From Impatiens glandulifera (lineage: Eukaryota; Streptophyta; Magnoliopsida; Ericales; Balsaminaceae), in NCBI RefSeq assembly GCF_907164915.1, contig NC_061862.1, forward strand, positions 92,583,995 through 92,647,994: DNA of 64,000 nt, written 5' to 3'. Shown here in pieces: positions 1 to 12,945 of the stretch (position 1 is the stretch's first letter; each line of letters begins with the position of its first letter). A program made the position numbers and the translations under genes. The notes under the pieces were generated by a model, which was given only the letters and a program-made list of their open reading frames with translations, was not told the DNA's origin and did no database searches.

Positions 1-1860
1 ATCTTTCTTATTATGTCAATGTCAGATCATAATCAACTATTTATTCCTTTCATATCTACATAGGTCATTTTGTTTCAACATGACAAATTGACAATAAGTT
101 CAAAATACTATTAAATTAATCTTACTATATGCTAATATGTACACACATTTTTCATTTCCTTATCCCAATAATTGTATATTTTGTGATTTCTTATTGGTTT
201 TATAGAAACTGGTACAAAATGGTTGGAACAAAATGACTCAACTAAGCAACTTAAACTTCTAGTTCTACATTTATTTGATTTTGGTGATGAATTTAATTAC
301 AATTAAATGTGAGAGATGTTGAATATATTATTATATTATATAATTATAATAATATTTTTTTCCTTTATTTCAAATGTAGAGATGGTCTTTATTTTAATTT
401 TATTATTATTATTATTTTGGATAGAGAGATTGTCACTCGAATGTAATTTGAAAGTAGTCTCTTCTCCATAGTCCATAGTACATCCAATGTCATTTTCAAA
501 CAAACGGGCCTTTTCGGCCTAGCGGTAGGCCCAAAAATATTCTAGGAATAAAAACTTTAATCATAACTCTCATTTAAAAAACACATTAATGCTTGAAAAT
601 TATAAGAAAGAAAAAACATCATTATCACTAATTCTAAGCAGTAATAAGAGTTCATAACATATTAAAACTAAAATGAGTAAAACAAACTAGAAAAAAATGG
701 GTGTAAGAAAACGAACTCCAAAACAATTTTTTTTTTTCAGAAAAATAGTGTATCTTTAAACAAATATAGAGTACAAAGGTCTCTAGATTAAACAATAGAA
801 TTTTACATCGATTTTGCATAACAAAACCGTTAGCTTTAGTTCGGCGTGAGAAGAATCGGCTAGAAGTCGGTTCAATAATGTCACAGTTTCAATATTTCTG
901 TAAGCGGGATTTTTGGGGATTCATTTTCAACCAACAACACTCTTAAATCCCTTTTAGAAATCCAAGTCCATTTGGGCTTATGAATTGGTATATCCTTTGT
1001 TCATGATCATTAATGAAAATCAAAATATGTGGTTGTATTGTCTTGTTTCACTTATATATCAAACTTTGTAGATAATTGACATGATGACATCTAAAATGTT
1101 TTGCTTGATAATATATTTTTTGTTAGTTTATATATAAAATTGTTTCTTATTTAATATTTATTCAGAAAAAAGATTAGTAACTTTCATATATTGCATCAAT
1201 TTTGTTTTGAGACGAGAGAAATAAAGATAGATCAAGATGAAACCAAAAATATGTGAATAATTAATTTTTATTCTTCACATCATGATTTAGATAGTCATGT
1301 AATTGCAAATGAGTATGGATAACTTGTTGATAAAACCTAAAAGATCACGGGTTTAATTCCATCAAAGCGTTAAGTTTAAGTAGTGGCGATGATTGTCTAT
1401 TATCATTCTAGTTTTTCTTTAATTTAAAAAAAAAAAACTCATTGATAATATATATTAATATAATTAATAACAATAAGTGTTTTATTAATTAAAGTTTTCC
1501 TAATTAAAATTAAAAATTAAGGTTTCAATTTTGTTATACACATTTGTAACAATTATAAAAAGACAATATATGATAAAATAATAATAATAATATATTTATT
1601 AAAAGTTAATGACAAGTAGTTTGAAATCAAAATATTCCGAAGTAAGCGTAAGAGTCAGTAAATCAGTAGTAATAAATCAGTAATCATGATAGGTCAAATT
1701 AGTCCTCAATTATTGGGAAATTAATATTTTAAATCTCATGGTTTAAACTTCTTAAGGTTAAAATTATATAAAAATGAGATTTAATTTTTAACGGTTTAAA
1801 ACCACGTTAACTTATTATCTATTTAACATTCATAAATAACTAAATAAAAGATTTAATGTC
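1..1860. other. AT-rich intergenic DNA, no gene seen
   Basis: Both strands are densely stopped. I see no convincing exon, RNA gene or transposon end here, only short homopolymer and AT runs. Confidence 0.6.
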
Positions 1861-1962
1861 ACTAATTAACTACCGATTTCAGCGAATTTAGAATTTTACT
1901 ACCTAATTTAAAATTCGGTAGTCAAAACCCTCATTTTGCTAAAATTCGGTAGTTAAATTAGT
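1861..1962. repeat. Small imperfect foldback
   Basis: The left end ACTAATTAACTACCGATTT pairs with the right end at 1942-1962, giving arms of about 20 nt around a centre with two more copies of the ATTCGGTAGT motif. It looks like a very small foldback or MITE fragment; no target duplication is evident. Confidence 0.45.
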
Positions 1963-1990
1963 AACATGTATCGTTTATTTATTTATAAGT

Positions 1991-2532
1991 AGAGTTGGCA
2001 ATTTTGGACACGACACGAAAACGCGATCCGGACCGAACACGAAAAAATCAGGTTAGAGCCGTGTATTTTTTTTCTTTTGGTCAAAATTAGGTAGACATGT
2101 TTAACCTGATTAATAAACAGATCAAAATCGGGTTAACCTGACATTACCCAAAATAGATCCGGTAACTCATTTACAAGTTTCTTTTGTTGAGTTTTGTGTT
2201 ATTCTTTCTTATTCACTCACTCATTTTTTTAAAATTTATTTTTATAAGCGGATTTATTATTTAACTTCATTTTTATTTTGTATTGATATCATTTTAATTT
2301 AAAATAGAGAGATGTGAATTAATTGCATCGGGTTTGGTTCGAGTTGAGTTAGATAAATCGGTAAACGAGTCAAATGAGTCAGATTCAGGTCAATCACAAA
2401 TAAACCGGTCAGGTTCAGGTTAAAGATTTTGACCCGAATTACTAAACATGTCAAGTTTAGGTTAGAATCGTTCAACTTGTTAACCTACCAACCCGAACTT
2501 GTTAATCTGAAACTTACATAAATTGTCACTCC
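1991..2532. mobile_element. Non-autonomous DNA transposon, 542 bp
   Basis: The element is bounded by an identical 11-bp direct repeat, TATTTATAAGT, at 1980-1990 and 2533-2543. Its ends form a short imperfect terminal inverted repeat (AGAGTTGGCAATTT on the left; AAATTGTCACTCC on the right). The interior is rich in short GACACGA, CCGAAC and GGTTAACC-like motifs and has no ORF. An 11-bp duplication is longer than the 8 bp usual for hAT elements and fits the Mutator range better, so the superfamily is left open. Confidence 0.65.
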
Positions 2533-2543
2533 TATTTATAAGT

Positions 2544-3035
2544 TTTAAATAGATCAGAAATTAATAGTGTTTGAATCTGTTTAAAAAAATTATTTTTGTA
2601 TAACTTTAACACTAATAAACCTAAAATTGTGAAGTTTCAAATAAGATATTCTAAATCTCAATTGACCCACAAGGAGTTCCAGTTTCACAATTCAGTCATT
2701 GGATTAATATTTAATTAGTGTATAAGAATATATTTAAATTAAACACATGTAATTTCACCACAAAATTTATGTTAAAAAAATTATGTTTTTATTTTATTTA
2801 AATGTGGGTTGAATAACAATTATCGTGACATATTTTATGTTTAGTAATTTTATTTAATGACATTATTTGTATTTTATATTTAATTTAAAATTATAATTTA
2901 TGACAATTGTTAATTTAAAAAGCCTCATTTTAGCTTAATATTAATAGTCATATAATTATTTAAATAATATGGAATCATATCTGATTAATCACACATTAAA
3001 AATTATTTGGGCAAATCAACACGCATAAAATTTAG
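2544..3035. other. AT-rich intergenic DNA, nothing recognised
   Basis: No ORF, RNA gene or repeat end was recognised between the DNA transposon and the segmental duplication. Confidence 0.5.
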
Positions 3036-4686
3036 TATATTATAGTTACACTAAAAATCTTATAATATTAGTAGATATAATTCTCTTCTATTTAAACCAC
3101 TTGTTCTATTTTTCAATGATTCATTGACAAATAAACCATTATTGAGAAACAACTACAACAATGAATGATCTTGTTTACTATTATTCAGCAGATTTAAAAT
3201 TACATTTTTTAAATTCATGGGTCTGTATAGAAAAACATATTTTGACCCTATTATTAAAACTCATGATGATTTTAAGTAAGAATCCAATTAGAGATCAAAT
3301 CCTTACGTAAAATTCATTTTATTTGAATTAAGTGTTTAACTTTTAAATTTGTTTTAATGGTATTGAATATATCACATTGTTAATAATAAGTTGTATTTTC
3401 TATAACGGTAAAATAAGATATTCGACATATCAAGTTTATTAAAAAAAATCTAACTAAGTAAAATTTTGAGAATTTGAAATGATATTTTAATGAAATAAAC
3501 TATATATCACTTGAAGTTAGTGGTCTCATTTAATTTAAGATTGTGGTTCTAAATAATAATAATAAAAGAAAAAGGCCCACACCAAAATATTATCTCCATA
3601 CTCAGAAAGAGAAATTTGAGAGAAAATAACGTAGCGTAATCTGATTGGCTTAATTTTTTCTCTTCTTTCTTTTCTGGTTCGATTCGATGCTAATGAGTGA
3701 TGACACGTCATTCTCTTCTCCAAATTTCATTTCTCTATCCTCCCTCCATAATAAGATTTACATATATTCGTTTTCTAACGTTTAATCAGAATAAGAATTT
3801 TTTATATAAAAATAAATAAATAAAAGAAAAAAAATGAGAAAAATATGATAATATTGAGAGTGAATTTACAAATATTACAAATATTGTATATTCGTAGGAC
3901 ACAATCTTAATACAAAAAAAAAGAGTATATTCAATAAAAGGAAATTATATATTTTAGTGTATAATCTTGATATTAAGAAATAAGATTAACACAAAAGAAA
4001 AATAGATTTTTTTGTTATGGAAATACAATTAGGAAATATGGTAAGAATATTTTGGAAGCTCTTTGAGAGATTTGCACAAAATATTGATATTGACTTAATT
4101 GGGGCTTATTTAAAGGTGCAGTCAGACACTTTATAAAGTAAATATTTGTCTTGAGAATATCGCTTACTTGTGAGTTGTGTGTGATATTTAATTATGAGAG
4201 AGTCATTGTAATACTCATATGACAATTTTGATAATAAAGTTGAAAGCATCTTGTGCTTTGAAAGTGGATGTAGGTCTGCTTTGGCCGAACCACTATAAAT
4301 ATTGTGTTTGCATTCTTTAGTTGATTTCTTTCGTTTCCACAATTGTTCGATGTTGTTATTGTTATTGGAGATATTTCAACTCATGGTATTCCAAACAGAT
4401 ACTAAACCATATAATATGAAAATAACATTGAAATCAATTAAACTTATTGTTTTTTTAATAATGTTAAATTATAACTACTTATACATTGTTTATAAATCAT
4501 AATCATAATATTCATTAAAATATCATAATATATTATTTCACATTTTAAATTTAGACATTATATTTTCCAATAAAGTTAAAAGGCTCAAATTTTATTTTCT
4601 CAACTTTTATATATATATATTTTTTGTTAAACAATATGACTTTCCCAACTTTCTGGTATAGTCCATTATGTATAGGATGATAAAAG

Positions 4687-4782
4687 GAAAGTAGAAAAGA
4701 TAACATATATAGAAGAAAAACTAGATACAGTTGAGAAAGTAGAAAAGATAACATATATAGAAGAAAAACTAGATACAGTTGA
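4687..4782. repeat. 48-bp tandem duplication
   Basis: Two identical 48-bp units (4687-4734 and 4735-4782) begin GAAAGTAGAAAAGATAACAT. The other segmental copy near 11288 has only one unit, so the doubling probably arose after the larger duplication. Confidence 0.85.
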
Positions 4783-5159
4783 GATAAATAGATGAATGTG
4801 ACGAAAAAGTTTGAACTAATCCATTTTTTATTTAAATAGTTAAATTGAAAACCAATATATATATAATAATGTTTAATTTGAATTTGTGTGATTTGTCGGA
4901 TCGAGAGTTGTGGTTAATTTAAATATATATGGGAGAGTAAATGAATATTTGGGTCGGATCGTAGGTTGACCCGTTCATAAACTTGAAACTGTTAAAAATA
5001 AAAATAAAAATGTTATAAGTATGTATTGAATTTAAAATCTTACCAACTAAATACAATCGTTTAACCAACTAAGTTATTAAGACTTTATCTTTTAAATTCA
5101 ACACCAAATTTGATGAATGTACGACATTTCTATCTATATAAGTTCAACTTTTTAATTAA

Positions 5160-5262
<103 letters not shown>

Positions 5263-5682
5263 TTAATTTGAATTTGTTTGGTTTGACGGGATTTCTAACG
5301 TAGTTAATTTGGATATATATGTGAAAATAAATGAATATTTGATTCGAATCATGAGTTTCGAATTTGCAAACTAACCAAACAATTACACCGCTTTAATTGT
5401 TATAGTTGAGCTACAAATATGTTTAAAAAAACTAAATTTACTAAAGTTAGTTGATTCGTCGACGACAATTCACTGAATAGTTCGTGAATTAAATTGTTGA
5501 AATGAAAATTAAAACTTAATTATTTATAAATATTATTTTGGTATTTCGGGATAAATAGATATACCTAAATTTTGAAAATATCGCACATTATAATTTTGGC
5601 ATTGTATCATATCTTACCATTTTTTGGTATACCTAAAAAATCGGTATTCATGATTTTTTTTTAAAAAAATAAATATTTTGTC

Positions 5683-5741
5683 GCCCACGTTAGTGGACCA
5701 GAACTTGAGTCTGGCGCCTTAGACCACTCGGCCATCCTGAC
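5683..5741 (-). pseudogene. Truncated tRNA-Leu(CAA)
   Basis: Read on the minus strand from 5741, the sequence matches the 5' part of a plant tRNA-Leu: acceptor 5' strand GTCAGGA, a D arm with A box TGGCCGAGTGG, and an anticodon stem-loop with loop CTCAAGT (anticodon CAA). A long variable arm CCAC/GTGG follows. It then stops at about 5683 and runs into T-rich DNA. The T arm (B box) and the 3' acceptor strand are missing, so it cannot be a working tRNA. The truncated end could reflect reverse transcription or simple deletion. Confidence 0.8.
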
Positions 5742-5989
5742 TTGTTTTTATTTAAAAACACTGAAAATTGATGTATGAAAAATAGTTTTGCTTAATATAA
5801 TGTGTCACATTATATTTATACTTAAAAAATTCTTAAATTGAAGGAGGTGTAAAAGCATTTAAATGAGGTCCAACGGAAACATATTCTATCAATTCATTAT
5901 AAGTTTTTCAATATGAAAACAGAAATATTAGTTTAGATATATGATTTATTCAAATAATTTGAATAGTTCCTCTAATGTCCGGAAACTCT

Positions 5990-7450
5990 TTGTTTCGATT
6001 TTTTTTTTAAAAACTTAAAGTTCGAGAATTTTAATTTCGATTTACGTGTTAGGAATATTCTTTAAAATAAAATATTATTTAAAATATTTCTAAAGATCTC
6101 TTACAACTTTTTGAATCGATTAAAAAAATAATTAATTTGGGGTTCAATTTTAAATAATCTTGAAATTTGCGGTAATTAAATTACAATTTGATTTTTTATA
6201 AATCTATTTGTTTAAATTAATTAAATATAATTAATTTAAAAGATTATTTATTTTAAAATAGAGTTGTCAAATAATTTTTGAAAATCAATAAAAATTGACA
6301 TTCGTGTACAACGTATTGGTCAGTGTCTCTTTTAGTTCGTAGTTTAGTGATACTCGAGAAAGGGCTTTTGCGCTTCATCCTCCGTATCCATTTTGAAAAC
6401 GGTATTTACTTATAAAGTTGACTTTTGAAAATTGGTTGTATCGCATTTTATTTTATTTTTACCGATTATTTAAAATATTGAAATAACAAGATTTAAATGT
6501 CTGTACCTATTGATGATGATGACTAAGGAGGAGTATACCAGGGATTTGAGAACACTCCTAGATCCTTAAGGATGCTTTTGGGATTCTCAGATCTAAGTTT
6601 TAAGGTCTTAAACAGAAAATTCGAAAAATCCGAAAGCTTAAAGTTTTAATGGCGGATTTTTGATTTTCTTCGATTTGAAAGTGGATAGTCGATCTTTTGC
6701 CTTCGGCTTTGATCAGGGAAGCTATTTATAGTTGTCCGGAGTCGGTTGATCCATCCAAGTGGATCAAAATAGCCAAAGACCATTAATAGTGTTTTCGTTG
6801 TTCTTGAGTCAATTGGCCGGAATAGGGATAATTCATCCCTATTTTTATAGGAGAAATGATCTCCTTGGTAGGGTGACCATTCTGCCGATTGAATTAGATT
6901 GAAATGTTGACTAAAGAGGAAGATTCATTTTTTTGGAAAATTAAAATGGATCGTTCTTATCCTTCCAGCGAAACATTGGAGAATACGATCGTAGTTGGAA
7001 ACAATGTTGTTTCGAGAGAAAACGCGAACATAGAGCGTTCAGTCAGCGTTCTGTCTAGGCTTCGTTACGTTTTGGGCGTTTTCAGCTAACGGTATTGAGT
7101 CTCACGTTAATCAATCCCGTGTGGCGAGAGCGCACGCTTCTTCCGCTACAACAGGCTACGCGGGCGCACCTGGAGTGTTGGGTGAAAATTCAACGCTAAT
7201 CTAAGGGGCGCGGTTTCGGCTATAGGATTCCTTTCGAATTTTGGCTACACCCGATTACTGATTTTATTTATATTTTAAAACCTTAAAGGTTTGTTTGAAA
7301 TTGATTTTTTCACCCTTTTGACTTTAATTTTGATCTTTTTGAATACACAAAATATTAAAATAAATATGGCAAATATTTTACCAATTTATTTTATTTATTT
7401 TTTTGCATAATTTAGGGTTAAATAAATAATTTTGAGGGATGAAATGAGTA
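5990..7450 (+). mobile_element. LTR-retrotransposon-like relic
   Basis: About 6000-6350 is similar to 36005-36350 (shared tract ending TTTAGTTCGTAGTTT / TTTGGTTCGTAGTTT). The GC-richer stretch 6530-7250 shares with 18360-18720 an ordered set of short landmarks: GAGAAC..TCCTAGA, AATGGCGG and TTTATAGTTG. The TATA-like element CTATTTATAG is near 6720. This fits a decayed LTR of a gypsy-type element, but no LTR ends, PBS or coding remnant was found, so the class is an inference. The 186-bp ORF at 6904 has no recognisable product. Confidence 0.4.
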
Positions 7451-8085
7451 TCTCATTACATCCTAAATTATTTATTTTAATCCCTTGATTTTTTCCTAAA
7501 ATTATTTTAAGATAAATGAGTATAACATTTATCCCAAATAATTTTAATTTTTGTATTTTGACCATTTTTCTTAATTAATTAGGCTTTAATTATCACAATA
7601 ATTAGTTGTTTTAATTAGGTTTTTGGTCACGTGGTTAATTATTTTGATTTTATTTATTCAAAAATAAATCAAAATAATTATTTTAATTTTATAAATTGGT
7701 ATATAGATTTTTAGTGATTACATAGTGTCCTTCTCAAATCGAGTTTAAATACAAAAAATTTGTTTTGAAAATGTTGATTCGAGTATGACATCTAATACTA
7801 GGTTATCTTGTCCAATTTATAATGAGGGTATTTAGAAAGATAGAACTTGTAAAGTGTTAATTATTGGAGTGACCTGGTGATGCTGTGTATAGTAGTTCGT
7901 CGAAGTTCTTCTAAGAGTTGTTGTAGGAATCTTTTTTTTGGTGATTATCCTGACAAGGATAACTCTTGGGGAATCATATTTTACATAACTTAATAATGTA
8001 CCCGTAAAATTCAGGGGATGAAGATAATCATAGGTATTAAAACATAAATTCTTGTCTAGCATGAATACCAACAGATTATACAATC
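7451..8085. other. AT-rich DNA before the minisatellite
   Basis: No recognisable gene. The short minus-strand ORF near 7832-8083 starts inside the minisatellite margin and has no known motif. Confidence 0.5.
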
Positions 8086-8965
8086 ATGTACAAAACGATG
8101 TCTCGACCTATCGACATATAGGATTTTAGTGGAATTGTATATAAATGATGTATCGACCTATCAATAGATAGGGTTTTAGCGGAATCGTATATAAATGATG
8201 TCACAACCTATCAACGGATAGGGTTTTAGCGGAATCGTATATAAACGATGTCTCGACCTATCGACATATAGAGTTATAGTAGAGTCATGTATAAACAATG
8301 TCTCGACCTATCGACAGATAGGGTTTCTAAATAGAATCATGTACGAACGATTAACGCACCGATCAACAAATTGGATTTCTAACGGAACCATATATAAACG
8401 ATGTCTCTACCTATCGATAGATAGGGTTTCCAGACGGAATCGTGTACGAACAATTATCGCACCTACCAACAAATAGGATTTCTAACAGAATCATATACAA
8501 ATGATGCCTTGACCTATCGACATATATGGTTTGGTCACTAAGTTGTATACGAATGACATCTCGACCTATTAACAAATATGATTTAGTCATGGGGTCGTAT
8601 ACGAACGACATCTCGACATATCAACATTTAAGATTTAGTCACGGGGTCGTGTACAAACGACGTCTCAACCTATCAACAAATAAGATTTAGTTACAGAGTC
8701 GTGTACGAACGACATCTCGACATATCAACAGATATGATTTAGTCACGGAGTTGTGTACGAACGACGTCTCAACCTATCAACGAATATGATTTAGTAAAGG
8801 AGTTTTGTACGAACGACGTCTCGACCTATCAACAAATAGAATTTAGTCATAGAGTCGTGTACGAACGACGTCTCGATCTATCAACAAATAGGATTTAGTC
8901 ACGGAGTCGTGTACGAACGACGTCTCAACCTATCAACAAATATGATTTTAACTGGATCATGTACG
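8086..8965. repeat. Minisatellite, about 52-bp unit, about 17 copies
   Basis: A head-to-tail array with core motifs GTACGAACGACGTCTCGACC, TATCAACAAATA and GGATTTAGTCACGGAGTC. The spacing between successive cores is 52 bp (for example 8854 to 8906). Units at the left end carry TAGGGTTTTAGCGGAATCG, those at the right TTTAGTCACGGAGTCG. In the middle (about 8330-8500) two unit types alternate, so part of the array behaves as a 104-bp dimer. There are no spacers and no cas genes, and it is plant DNA, so it is not a CRISPR array. Confidence 0.9.
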
Positions 8966-10417
8966 TATGATCTTGGGTGATTGTCGACAGACAAGATTGT
9001 TAACTGATCATCTTACAAATGATCTTTATACTTGTCAACAGAATGTTTGTTTCTCCTTTTTTCAAAGTGTCCTTCACAACTAGTTGAAATCCTCCAGTCG
9101 ACGATTTCAAACTTTATTTATGAACATAAATGACTCATATTTTTGGATAAAGAAACAGTTATTTTTTGTTCCCACAGTTCCTATCCTTGTTTATCTCTTT
9201 TTGCTTTGAGATTGGAATGAACACTGATCCTTCTAAATGAATCATGACATTTTCGGATTCAAAACGTATTCGGGGCTAGGTTTTGAACATTTTTTCTGTT
9301 CTTTGTGATGATTTTTCTTTCATTAAATAATAAGATTTCTTTCCCCAAACTTTTGAGATATCAACTATAAATTCGATCTCGTGTACAAACGATTATCCAT
9401 AATCATAACCTTCGAGGAAGATAATCAAAACTCCAACGTTTTGACAAAAGAGTGCAACTTATTTTTGGTTGTTGGGCCTTAAATTATATTTTTGAAAGTT
9501 CAAACTTATCGCAAAAACATTTTGAAGATGTTTTATCAACTTTCTGTTTTGGATTTTTATTTGCCATTTTCTCTCTTTTTGTTTCTTTTGTTAGCTCGCG
9601 GATATATCAGGTAAAAATTAGTACATATCTGCCTTTGCCGTAAAAATCATGCCATAGTTAAACCGTTATTTTTATATCACTTCATTTTTTATTTCTAATT
9701 ATACCATTTATTAATATTAATATTATATATAACTTATTATTATATAATATATTTAATTTAGCTTAAATATTATTATTGTATATAATTATTTTTTAAATAG
9801 TTTAATTAAAAAATTTATTTATTTTTATATCGATAATTTTATTAATTATTATTTTTTATATTTACTTATATTATAAATAATATTATTTATTTTATGTATT
9901 ATTTTATTTTAACTTTATTTTATTATAATTATTAATAATATTTAAATTAAATAAATATAATTTACAGTTTATATTATAATTAATTTTTTATATTTTAATT
10001 AAAATTACAGTACAATAATTAATAATTGGGGTAGGGAATTTTATATTCGTAGCCTAATTTAATTGCCCAAAAAAATAACAGATTTTCTATCTCTTCTCTT
10101 TCCTCATCTTTTATCATTTTTCCATCATGTTTTCCATCATGTGTGTCTAGTGACATGTCATTTCATTCCCTCTACTGTCACTTCTCTTATAATTATAAAC
10201 AATATTATTTATAATATAAATAAATATATAAAATAATAATAATAATAATAATTTTAAATTCATATTTATATTACTCATACTACATTCTTATATTATATAC
10301 AAACACAAAATTATAAATAATAAACAACTTATACAATTTCTTATAATTCATACTAAATCCTATACTATTTATACTTAATATAATTTATACCTATATATAA
10401 TTTGTCCTATATAATGC
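8966..10417. other. Intergenic DNA, possible retroelement remnant then AT-rich
   Basis: 8966-9650 is less AT-rich and contains a stray copy of the minisatellite core near 9380. It may be the far part of the relic that begins near 5990. 9650-10417 is almost pure AT with no features. A 63-codon plus-strand ORF near 9452 has no motif. Confidence 0.4.
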
Positions 10418-11592
10418 TTATATTAGTTACACTAAAGTATTAACTAAAATATTATATTACTCAGATATACTTTTCTTACTTCAATTTAAATTACTTGTTC
10501 TATTTTTCAATGATTCATTGACACATAAACCATTAATCATCTTGTTTACTATTATTGATCAGATTTAAAAATATATTTTTTTAATCCATGGTCCTGTCTA
10601 TAAACAAAACATATTTTGACCCTATTATTAAAACTTTATGATTTTAATTAAGAATCCAACTAGAGATCAAATCCTTGAGTAAAATTCATTTTATTTGAGT
10701 TATGTGTTTAATTTTTAAATTTATTTTAATGGTATTGAATATATCACATTGTTAATAATAAGTCTTGTATTTTCTATAGCGGTAAAATAAGCCATTCAAC
10801 ATATCAAGTTTATTAAAACACTTCTAACTAATTTGTAAATTTGTAAAATTTTGATAATTTTAAATAATATTTTATTGGAATAAACTATACATCACTTGAA
10901 GTTAATGGTCCATTTAATTTAAGCTTGTGGTTCTAAATAGAAAAAGGCCCACACCGAAATAGCACTCCAAATGAAATAATAATAATAGTATTATTCCAAA
11001 AATCAAAACGTTGTCACTAAGTTAATGGGCAAAGGATTTACATATATGTTTAATCAAAATAAGATCTTTTTTATATAAAAATAAATAAAAGGAGAAGAAT
11101 GAGAAAAAGATGATAATCTTCGTTAAAATATCATAATATATTATTTCATATTTTAAATTTAGATAATTATATTTTTCAATAAAGTTAAAGGTTCTTTTAT
11201 TTTCTCAACTCTTATATTTTTTTTTTGTTAAACAAAATGACTTTCCCAACTTTCCGGTAGAGTCCATGATGTATTGGATGATAAAAGAAAGTAGAAAAGT
11301 GAACATAAAAGAAAAACTAGATAAAGTTGAGATAAATAAATGAGTATGACAAAATAGTTTGAACTAATCCATTTTTTTATTTAAATAGTTAGCTTGAAAA
11401 ACAGTATTTATTTAAAATCACTTAAAATAGATGTATGAAAAAGAGTGTTGCCTAATATAAGAAATTATTAAGTTGAATGTGTGTAATAAGCATTTAAATT
11501 AATTCGAACGGAAACATATTCTATCGGTTTTCAATATAAAACTAAAATATTAGCTTAGATATGATCTATTCAAATAATTTGATTCAGTCCAA
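10418..11592. repeat. Segmental duplication, copy 2
   Basis: The diverged counterpart of 3036-5968, in the same orientation and order, shorter because it lacks the two inserts of copy 1. It lies about 1.3 kb upstream of the subtilase start codon. No coding content is seen. Confidence 0.75.
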
Positions 11593-12775
11593 AAAATTAT
11601 CTAACATTTATTTTTTAAGATTTGTCAATTGGACTATTTCTTTTCTCATTTCTTGAGGGTTCTTCTTCTCCTAATTTTTTCCAGGCTATTAATTATGACT
11701 AACTAATAAATTTAAAATACACTAGTTTGATTTTTTATGTATTTATTTAATAAGAAATATTATTTGAATTATTATTATATTAATATTAATATTTAATTTT
11801 GTTTACTGAATTAATTCTTAATTCAAAATACATGTTGAATATGGTTCAAAGTATACTAAGACAAAAAAAAAATGATTTTTAAAAGAAGGATTGATTCTTA
11901 GTTAAATTAAAGAAATATAATAGTTTTAAACTATAATTAATCATAATTAATTTAGTTTAGTTGGTTAATCATAGTTATTTATTTCAAACCCTAATAAATC
12001 ATTATTTTTTATCATTTATTTTCAAGGCAATATATATCTTTATATATGTGCACCATGATAACCTTTTGCCCTCAATGATATTAATATTTCGCTATGAGCG
12101 ACAGTTCTTGATAATTATGCATATTACTAGTAGTGGCAATGTCCTTATAATCATATATCAAAATAATTATGACTTAATACTTAATATATTAAATTCGCCA
12201 AATATACATTCGAATTAGGGTATTAATTGGATATAATGGATACCATTGTGATTGAATTTATAAAAATAAAATTCCATTCTTAATCACCTCTATTCATGAT
12301 TATGAGATTTGTCCTATATTTATTTTTACAAAACTAATCATTATTATTTAGAGATAATGAAAAATGCAAGTTAGGCCAAACAAATTGTAGTTGCAAATAC
12401 TTGTGTCCCACAATAATTTGTTCAGTAATTTTCAAATAAATAAAGTATATATAAAATAAATAAATAAAAATTGAAAGAGAGAATCTAGACAGCGCAGAAG
12501 ATAGGAAGAAAGCTTTCACGTGCCAAAAAAAAAAGTTGAAGAGCATTATAGGACAATCTCTTAATGCCCTAATTTTCATATCAAAAATACACAATGATTG
12601 AGTGCTCCACCACTTTCACATCTAATCCTATCCACAATTTTCACATCTTCTTCTAACTTTTTACACTCAAATCTCTTATTTTTTAATAATAACTATTCAC
12701 CCACTTACAAAATTATTATTTGACAACAATATCAATTCTTTTATAACAAAATAAATAAAAAATACCCATTTATTT
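11593..12775. other. AT-rich upstream region of the subtilase gene
   Basis: Short ORFs occur on both strands (11961-12218, 12334-12594) but have low-complexity, hydrophobic translations typical of AT-rich DNA. No other feature recognised. Confidence 0.5.
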
Positions 12776-12783
12776 TATATAGA
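12776..12783 (+). promoter_or_regulatory. Probable TATA box of the subtilase gene
   Basis: TATATAGA lies 170 bp upstream of the chosen ATG, which would put transcription start near 12810. An in-frame ATG at 12868 in poor context (CTCATGT) would then be in the leader. Confidence 0.45.
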
Positions 12784-12945
12784 TAAGATAAAAGCATCAT
12801 AAAATTTAATTCAGATTTGGATTTAATCAATCTTTTCACTTTTAACACACCATTTCCAGCTGTGCTCATGTTCTTGGTCTCTGTATATGAGTTACTAATC
12901 TCAGTCTCTCATTACAACAATTCCCCATTTTTCTCTCTAATAATC

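Noticed and set aside
5683..5741. Functional tRNA-Leu gene
   Set aside because: The T arm, B box and 3' acceptor strand are missing.
8086..8965. Regular repeats resembling a CRISPR array
   Set aside because: Units are contiguous at 52 bp with no unique spacers, and this is plant nuclear DNA; it is a minisatellite.
12817..12945. Longer N-terminus for the subtilase from 12817
   Set aside because: The first codon is TTG, not ATG. Even the in-frame ATG at 12868 has poor context and would bury the signal peptide that starts at 12946.
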